A stretch of DNA of 9,055 nucleotides from Thermoleophilaceae bacterium (GTDB taxonomy: Bacteria > Actinomycetota > Thermoleophilia > Solirubrobacterales > JACPNS01): the NCBI GenBank assembly GCA_016463365.1, contig JAEMRJ010000077.1, positions 1-9,055 on the forward strand. Direction: 5' to 3'. Made by a program: the position numbers and the translations under genes. Positions 6,036 through 9,055 of this stretch are shown in pieces (within the stretch, counting starts at the first letter, position 1; every line of letters begins with the position of its first letter). The notes under the pieces were generated by a model, which worked only from the letters and a program-made list of their open reading frames with translations, searched no databases and was not told where the DNA came from.

Positions 6036-6704
6036 GTGGCTCACGCGACTTCAAAGCTGACGCCGTTCTGGACCGGTGTCGTGGTGTTTGAGCTCGCGCT
6101 CTGCACCGCAGCAGTGTTGCTGGACCTGCTGCTTCCGGCCGTTCTGATCCTGATTCTCGCCGCCGTCTCACTGCGCGCGCGGCGTCAGCACTTCGCGGAC
6201 CTCGGATTCCGACGACCGCAATCCTGGTGGCGGCTGGTGGGGATAGTCCTCGCGCTGACTGCCGCTTGGACGCTGGTACAGATCGGGTTCTTCTTCCCGA
6301 TCCTTGAGCACGTCACAGGCGACCGGCAGGACCTCGCTGACTTTGAAGATCTGAAGGGGAACATCGCGATGTTGCTCGCGTTGATCGCGGCGAGTTGGAT
6401 ACTTGGCGCGCTGATCGAGGAGACCGCCTTTCGCGGGTTCGTCCAGACACGGCTCACGGACTTGACCGGTACGGGCACGACGGGCCTGGCTGCCGCGGTG
6501 ATCTTCACTTCAGCGTTGTTCGCGCTCATCCACACAGAGCAGGGCACGATCGGTGTCGCGGCGACATTCCTGGACGCGATCTTCTTCAGCGTGCTCAGGC
6601 TGCGCTTTGCAAACCTCTGGGCGGCGGTGCTCGCCCACGGCTTCAACAACACGATCGGGCTGATCGCGTTCTTCCTGGCCGGCCCGATCTACGGGCTCTG
6701 GTAG
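6036..6704 (+). CDS. CPBP family intramembrane glutamic endopeptidase (CAAX protease / Abi-like)
   Basis: A 222-residue integral membrane protein with about six to seven hydrophobic segments. The three signature motifs of the CPBP/Rce1 superfamily are present in order: EETAFRG with Glu128, Glu129 and Arg133; FALIH with Phe162 and His166; and HGFNN with His201 and Asn204-Asn205. Glu and His residues in these motifs form the active site in Rce1 and its archaeal homologue. Bacterial members process or inactivate peptides (for example bacteriocin immunity) or act as membrane proteases of unknown target. No bacteriocin, prenylated-CAAX or peptide gene is nearby, so the substrate is unknown. The GTG at 6036 is chosen because it follows the TACGAT box and precedes the first membrane helix. 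The stop is six bases from the stop of the convergent peroxiredoxin gene. Confidence 0.9.
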   Translation: MAHATSKLTPFWTGVVVFELALCTAAVLLDLLLPAVLILILAAVSLRARRQHFADLGFRRPQSWWRLVGIVLALTAAWTLVQIGFFFPILEHVTGDRQDLADFEDLKGNIAMLLALIAASWILGALIEETAFRGFVQTRLTDLTGTGTTGLAAAVIFTSALFALIHTEQGTIGVAATFLDAIFFSVLRLRFANLWAAVLAHGFNNTIGLIAFFLAGPIYGLW

Positions 6705-6710
6705 CCGGAG

Positions 6711-7178
6711 CTAGAGGTCTGCCAGCGCTTTGAGCACGAGGTCGTCGTGCTTCTTGGGCTGCACCTTGGGCAGGTACTCGGCGATCTTGCCGCTGGGCGA
6801 GATGATGAAGGTGCTGCGCTGCACGCCCATGTACTTCTTGCCATACATCGACTTCTCGACCCACTGGCCGTACTTCTCGGCGATCTTGTGGTCGGGGTCG
6901 CCGACCAGCTCGAACGGCAGCTTGTACTTCTTCTTGAAGGCGGCGAGCTTTGCGGGTTCGTCCGGTGAGACGCCGACGACGACGGCGCCGGCCTTCTTGT
7001 ACTCGCTGATGCGGTCGCGGATGCCGCAGGCCTGCGTCGTGCATCCCGGGGTGTCGGCTTTCGGGTAGAAGTACAGGACGAGCGTCTTGCCCTTGAAGTC
7101 GGCGAGCTTGACCGTCTTGTCGTCCTGGTTCTTGAGCGTGAAGGCGGGGGCTCTGTTTCCGGGCTGCGGTGCTGACAT
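6711..7178 (-). CDS. bcp: Thioredoxin-dependent thiol peroxidase, Bcp/PrxQ-type peroxiredoxin
   Basis: A 155-residue cytoplasmic peroxiredoxin that reduces hydrogen peroxide and organic hydroperoxides with electrons from thioredoxin. The AhpC-TSA fold is seen in order: PGNRAPAFTLKNQDDK (6-21), LVLYFYPKADTPGCTTQAC (33-51), VVVGVSPDEP (about 66-75), then FELVGDPDHKIAEKYG. The peroxidatic cysteine is Cys46 in the conserved TPGCT motif. Cys51, five residues on, is the resolving cysteine of atypical two-Cys Bcp enzymes. The length is typical of Bcp. The frame stays open upstream to 7355, but that would overlap the divergent RpiB-like gene. The ATG at 7178 gives the standard N-terminus and lies seven bases from a TAGGCT -10-like box. 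The gene is divergent from the isomerase-like gene with only 26 bases between the two start codons. Confidence 0.95.
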   Translation of the reverse strand: MSAPQPGNRAPAFTLKNQDDKTVKLADFKGKTLVLYFYPKADTPGCTTQACGIRDRISEYKKAGAVVVGVSPDEPAKLAAFKKKYKLPFELVGDPDHKIAEKYGQWVEKSMYGKKYMGVQRSTFIISPSGKIAEYLPKVQPKKHDDLVLKALADL

Positions 7179-7185
7179 GGCGGCA

Positions 7186-7191
7186 AGCCTA
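7186..7191 (-). promoter_or_regulatory. Candidate -10 box of leaderless promoter for the Bcp gene
   Basis: On the minus strand TAGGCT is followed by seven bases (tgccgcc) and then the ATG at 7178. It directly abuts the TATCGT box of the divergent gene at 7192-7197. No Shine-Dalgarno sequence is present. Confidence 0.6.
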
Positions 7192-7197
7192 TATCGT
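7192..7197 (+). promoter_or_regulatory. Candidate -10 box of leaderless promoter for the RpiB-like gene
   Basis: TATCGT is followed by seven bases (cggccgc) and then the ATG at 7205. The hexamer is immediately next to the opposing TAGGCT box at 7186-7191, so the two polymerases would compete for the same DNA. No Shine-Dalgarno sequence is present. Confidence 0.6.
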
Positions 7198-7204
7198 CGG
7201 CCGC

Positions 7205-7642
7205 ATGCGGATTGCAGTCTCCACTGATACTCGCGAAGGCGTTGCCGATGCGCTTGTTTCGCGGCTAGAGGCGGATGGGCATTCGGTGCTGCGCTTCGGA
7301 GCGTTTGACGCTTCTGCTCGCGCCGACTGGGCGTGGGGGAGCGAGGCTGCGGCAAGGGCGGTGGCTTCCGGTGCGGCCGATCAGGGCGTCGTGTGTTGCT
7401 GGACCGGGACCGGCGCTTCGATCGCGGCGAACAAGGTGCCCGGCGTGCGGGCGGCTTTGTGTGGCGATCCGGAGACGGCGGCCGGCGCGCGGAAGTGGAA
7501 TGACGCCAACGTGCTGGCGCTGTCTTTGCGGCTGGTCAGCGAGCCGATGCTGGGGGAGATCCTCACGGCGTGGTTCAGCTCCGAGCCAAGCGATGATCCT
7601 GACGACGCCGCCAACGTGGCGCACGTCGATCAGATCGCGTAG
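7205..7642 (+). CDS. RpiB/LacA/LacB-family sugar-phosphate isomerase-like protein with altered active site
   Basis: A 145-residue cytoplasmic protein of the ribose-5-phosphate isomerase B family. The fold markers are MRIAVSTD (1-8), the ASIAANKVPGVRAALC block (71-86) and WNDANVLALSLR (98-109), all close to RpiB. Cys65 aligns with the catalytic cysteine of RpiB, but the motif CGTGIG reads CWTGTG here. The SDHAG motif is STDTREG, so Asp8 is kept and the next His is Thr. The His of the HNDANVL motif is Trp98. These losses affect positions used for sugar ring opening in characterised RpiB enzymes, so ribose-5-phosphate isomerase activity should not be assumed. ATG 7205 is chosen over upstream starts (7169 overlaps bcp) because it begins the family N-terminus and follows TATCGT by seven bases. 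The ~20-residue tail is acidic. The specific substrate is unknown. Confidence 0.85.
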   Translation: MRIAVSTDTREGVADALVSRLEADGHSVLRFGAFDASARADWAWGSEAAARAVASGAADQGVVCCWTGTGASIAANKVPGVRAALCGDPETAAGARKWNDANVLALSLRLVSEPMLGEILTAWFSSEPSDDPDDAANVAHVDQIA

Positions 7643-7646
7643 AAGT

Positions 7647-7703
7647 TCGCAATTTGCGCGGCACCTCTGGCACCTGGTGCCAGAGGACGGTCGCAAATTG
7701 CGA
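7647..7703. terminator. 57-bp nested palindrome between convergent genes; candidate bidirectional terminator or dispersed palindromic element
   Basis: The element is symmetric about base 7675. The inner arms 7664-7674 and 7676-7686 are a perfect 11-base inverted repeat (CCTCTGGCACC / GGTGCCAGAGG). After five unpaired positions on each side, the outer arms 7647-7658 and 7692-7703 pair perfectly over 12 bases. Each outer arm also contains its own small palindrome (CGCAA-T-TTGCG and CGCAA-A-TTGCG). It begins four bases after the isomerase-like gene's stop and ends 30 bases before the stop of the convergent EamA gene. No T-run follows either side. Roles as terminator, REP-like repeat or paired binding site are all open. 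Confidence 0.6.
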
Positions 7704-7733
7704 CATTCAGGTGCGACGCGGGGGCTCGCAGCG

Positions 7734-8603
7734 CTACGCCGCAGCCAGCATCACAACACCAAGCAGCGCCATCACCACGCCGACCCGCTGGCTGACGGCC
7801 AGCCGCTCATGCAAAAAAACAAACGCCAGCATCACAGTGATCACCGGGTAGAGCGAGCTGACGACTGAGGTGATCGCGAGTGCGCCCTGCTGCGTTGCCG
7901 CAGCGAACGTGATGTTCGCCGTCACGTCGAAGAATCCGATCGAGATCGGGAACAGCCAACCGCTGCCGACCGGGCGCTCGCCCAGGGCGGACCGCCGCGT
8001 CACGCCGACAAGCAGGATCAGCACGACCGCGCCCAGCGTGGTCAGCTTCAGCACGGCAGCCGGCCAGTAGATCGACTCCTCGCCGGCCTCGGCGATCAGC
8101 GTGAAGATCGTGCCGAATCCGACTGCAGCGACGATCGCGAGCAGGACCGACCTGCGGTGTGTGGCCTCGTCGACGCCGGTCGTCTCGGCCTTGTCCTGTT
8201 CGCGCGAGGCAAGGATCACGCCGCAGACGGCGACGACAATCGCGAAGATCGCGAAGGGCGTAAGGGTCTCGCCGCGGCCGACCACGCCCCACAGCACCGG
8301 GATCGATGACCCGGTGGCCGTGATCGGGGCGACGATGCTCATCGTCCCGATCGCGAGCGCCTCATAGAACGCGGCCAGCGCGACCAGTCCGGCCAGCCCC
8401 GCCAAGGCAGAAATCGCCAGATCGCTCTGCGGCGGAACCGGGTCGCCGCTGATCAGGGAACCGGAGCCCGAAACCACCAGCCCGCCGAGCGAAGACGCAA
8501 GCAGCACCCAGAGCAGCGCATACCTGCGCGCAGCGATGCCGCCGAGAAAGTCGCCGGTGCCCCATGAAACCGCTGCCGAGAGGGCCAGCGCGATGGCGAG
8601 CAT
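7734..8603 (-). CDS. EamA-family (drug/metabolite transporter superfamily) permease
   Basis: A 289-residue inner-membrane transporter with about ten hydrophobic segments arranged as two EamA repeats. The first is roughly residues 2-131. The second is roughly 151-289, ending with SSLYPVITVMLAFVFLHERLAVSQRVGVVMALLGV, the hallmark end of an EamA repeat. The linker between the halves (about 133-150, REQDKAETTGVDEATHRR) is charged and probably cytoplasmic. Substrates in this superfamily range from amino acids and nucleotides to drugs; none can be assigned here. The ATG at 8603 is well supported: AGGAG lies six bases upstream, and the stop of the helicase gene is 13 bases upstream, so the two are probably co-transcribed. 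A run of seven T (minus strand, 7819-7813) occurs within the FVFLHE codons; it is notable in a GC-rich gene but the frame is intact. Confidence 0.92.
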   Translation of the reverse strand: MLAIALALSAAVSWGTGDFLGGIAARRYALLWVLLASSLGGLVVSGSGSLISGDPVPPQSDLAISALAGLAGLVALAAFYEALAIGTMSIVAPITATGSSIPVLWGVVGRGETLTPFAIFAIVVAVCGVILASREQDKAETTGVDEATHRRSVLLAIVAAVGFGTIFTLIAEAGEESIYWPAAVLKLTTLGAVVLILLVGVTRRSALGERPVGSGWLFPISIGFFDVTANITFAAATQQGALAITSVVSSLYPVITVMLAFVFLHERLAVSQRVGVVMALLGVVMLAAA

Positions 8604-8609
8604 CTGCTG

Positions 8610-8614
8610 CTCCT
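8610..8614 (-). promoter_or_regulatory. Shine-Dalgarno sequence of the EamA transporter gene
   Basis: On the minus strand AGGAG lies six bases before the ATG at 8603, in the 13-base gap after the helicase stop. It is the only clear ribosome binding site found at a gene start in this window. That contrasts with the leaderless-looking starts of the other genes and supports an operon with the upstream helicase gene. Confidence 0.8.
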
Positions 8615-8616
8615 GA

Positions 8617-9055
8617 CTAGGAGGTTTCTGCCACGACGGCGTCGGCGGCGACCGTCTGGCCGCGCAGCTGCGCGCCGTCGATTGCGCCGGCGACGCTCGC
8701 CGCCTTGTCGCTGGGCACCTGCATCAGTGTGTAACGGCTGAGCACGCGAACGCGGCGAATATCACTGCCGGTCAGGTCGCTCTTTGAGGTCACAAGCTCG
8801 ATCACGTCGGCAGGCTCCACGCCGCGCGACGTTCCGCCGTTGACGATCAGCAGGCTGAAGTCATCACCATCGAGTTCGATCTGGTTGGGCTTGAGGTGTC
8901 GCGGGTGACGCAGCTCGCCACGCTCGACCTCGGCCTCTGGCTCTGGCTCCGGCTCTGGCTCGGCCTCTGGCTCCGGCTCTGGCTCGGCCTCTGAAACCTC
9001 GGCCTCGGGCTGATCCTCGGTCACGACCTCTTCGGTCTTGGCCACGGGCGGACCC
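8617..9055 (-). CDS. DEAD-box RNA helicase, C-terminal part with DbpA-type RNA-binding domain (5' end outside window)
   Basis: The last 145 residues of a protein are visible and the frame is open to the window edge. Residues about 66-141 (FSLLIVNGGTSRGVEPADVIELV, LTGSDIRRVRVLSRYTLMQVP, LRGQTVAADAV) match the DbpA RNA-binding domain, which follows the helicase core in DeaD/CsdA/DbpA proteins. These proteins unwind RNA in ribosome assembly and cold adaptation. Before it lies a Pro-Glu-Ala linker of low complexity (about residues 22-44). A GTG at 9045 could start a 142-residue stand-alone protein. However, it has neither a Shine-Dalgarno sequence nor a -10 box in the ten visible upstream bases, so a C-terminal fragment is much more likely. 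The helicase core itself is not in the window; the call depends on the C-terminal domain alone. It is followed 13 bases later by the EamA gene. Confidence 0.75.
   Translation of the reverse strand, partial: GPPVAKTEEVVTEDQPEAEVSEAEPEPEPEAEPEPEPEPEAEVERGELRHPRHLKPNQIELDGDDFSLLIVNGGTSRGVEPADVIELVTSKSDLTGSDIRRVRVLSRYTLMQVPSDKAASVAGAIDGAQLRGQTVAADAVVAETS
8923..8993. repeat. Imperfect tandem repeat coding for a Pro-Glu-Ala linker
   Basis: A 30-base unit (8931-8960), a 24-base unit (8961-8984) and a partial 9-base unit (8985-8993) share the start CGGCCTCTGG. The two full units differ by one 6-base CTCTGG step. On the minus strand this codes for alternating Glu-Pro with occasional Ala in the helicase linker. 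All unit lengths are multiples of three, so slippage would change linker length without breaking the frame. Confidence 0.75.

Noticed and set aside
5929..6171. N-terminal extension of the MpaB-type protein up to 6171
   Set aside because: The extra ~80 residues are Arg-rich, overlap the divergent CPBP gene and do not resemble the family. GTG 5928 fits both family and promoter spacing.
7179..7355. N-terminal extension of the peroxiredoxin up to 7355
   Set aside because: It overlaps the RpiB-like gene, and Bcp proteins normally begin near the PGxxAPxF motif, which ATG 7178 provides.
6036..7642. CPBP protease, peroxiredoxin and RpiB-like genes as a defence or bacteriocin-processing cassette
   Set aside because: Each has its own oppositely oriented promoter. 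No toxin, peptide precursor, nuclease or mobile-element gene is nearby, so adjacency alone does not support a system.
7813..7819. A7/T7 homopolymer in the EamA gene as a phase-variation switch
   Set aside because: The tract is short and lies near the 3' end of an intact gene. There is no second-frame product or other sign of contingency control.

Overview
The window is about 9 kb of compact, GC-rich bacterial chromosome. It is packed with short, mostly single-gene transcription units. The high GC, frequent GTG starts, an actinobacterial-looking gene repertoire and -10 boxes placed directly against start codons suggest an actinobacterium, possibly of the Thermoleophilia/Solirubrobacterales type. 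That placement is an inference from style, not from a marker gene. I see no rRNA, tRNA, CRISPR array, insertion sequence, integrase or phage gene. No intergenic stretch exceeds about 110 bases.

Layout, left to right: the 3' end of a peptide deformylase gene (+); a short-chain dehydrogenase (SDR, -); an unrecognised 87-residue helical protein (+); a multi-pass protein of the LPG-synthase-TM/UPF0104 flippase-like family (-); a second SDR (+); a CPA1-type cation/proton antiporter with an RCK_C domain (+); an MpaB/latex-clearing-type putative haem oxygenase (-); a CPBP (CAAX-protease/bacteriocin-processing) membrane protease (+); a Bcp-type peroxiredoxin (-); a divergent RpiB/LacA/LacB-family isomerase (+); an EamA drug/metabolite transporter (-); and the C-terminal part of a DEAD-box RNA helicase carrying a DbpA-type RNA-binding domain (-, runs off the right edge). 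Nine of the eleven gene junctions switch strand. The genes therefore do not form one pathway. Only EamA-helicase looks like an operon.

The most striking regulatory observation is a consistent start architecture. All nine complete genes that do not follow another gene in an operon have a TANNNT hexamer 6-10 bases before the chosen start codon and no Shine-Dalgarno sequence. The one apparently operonic gene (EamA) instead has AGGAG six bases before its ATG. This is what leaderless or near-leaderless transcription would look like. At two divergent junctions the start codons are only about 26-33 bases apart and the opposing -10 boxes are abutting or nearly so.

Convergent junctions are of two kinds. 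Three are very tight: a shared CTAG giving two overlapping stop codons, and gaps of 6 and 7 bases. The other two contain long, nearly perfect palindromes without a T tract. These are candidate bidirectional terminators or dispersed palindromic elements. I found no obvious multi-gene novel system. The better leads are the leaderless start architecture, the two large palindromes, the altered active site of the RpiB-like protein, and the operator-like palindrome between the MpaB-type and CPBP genes.
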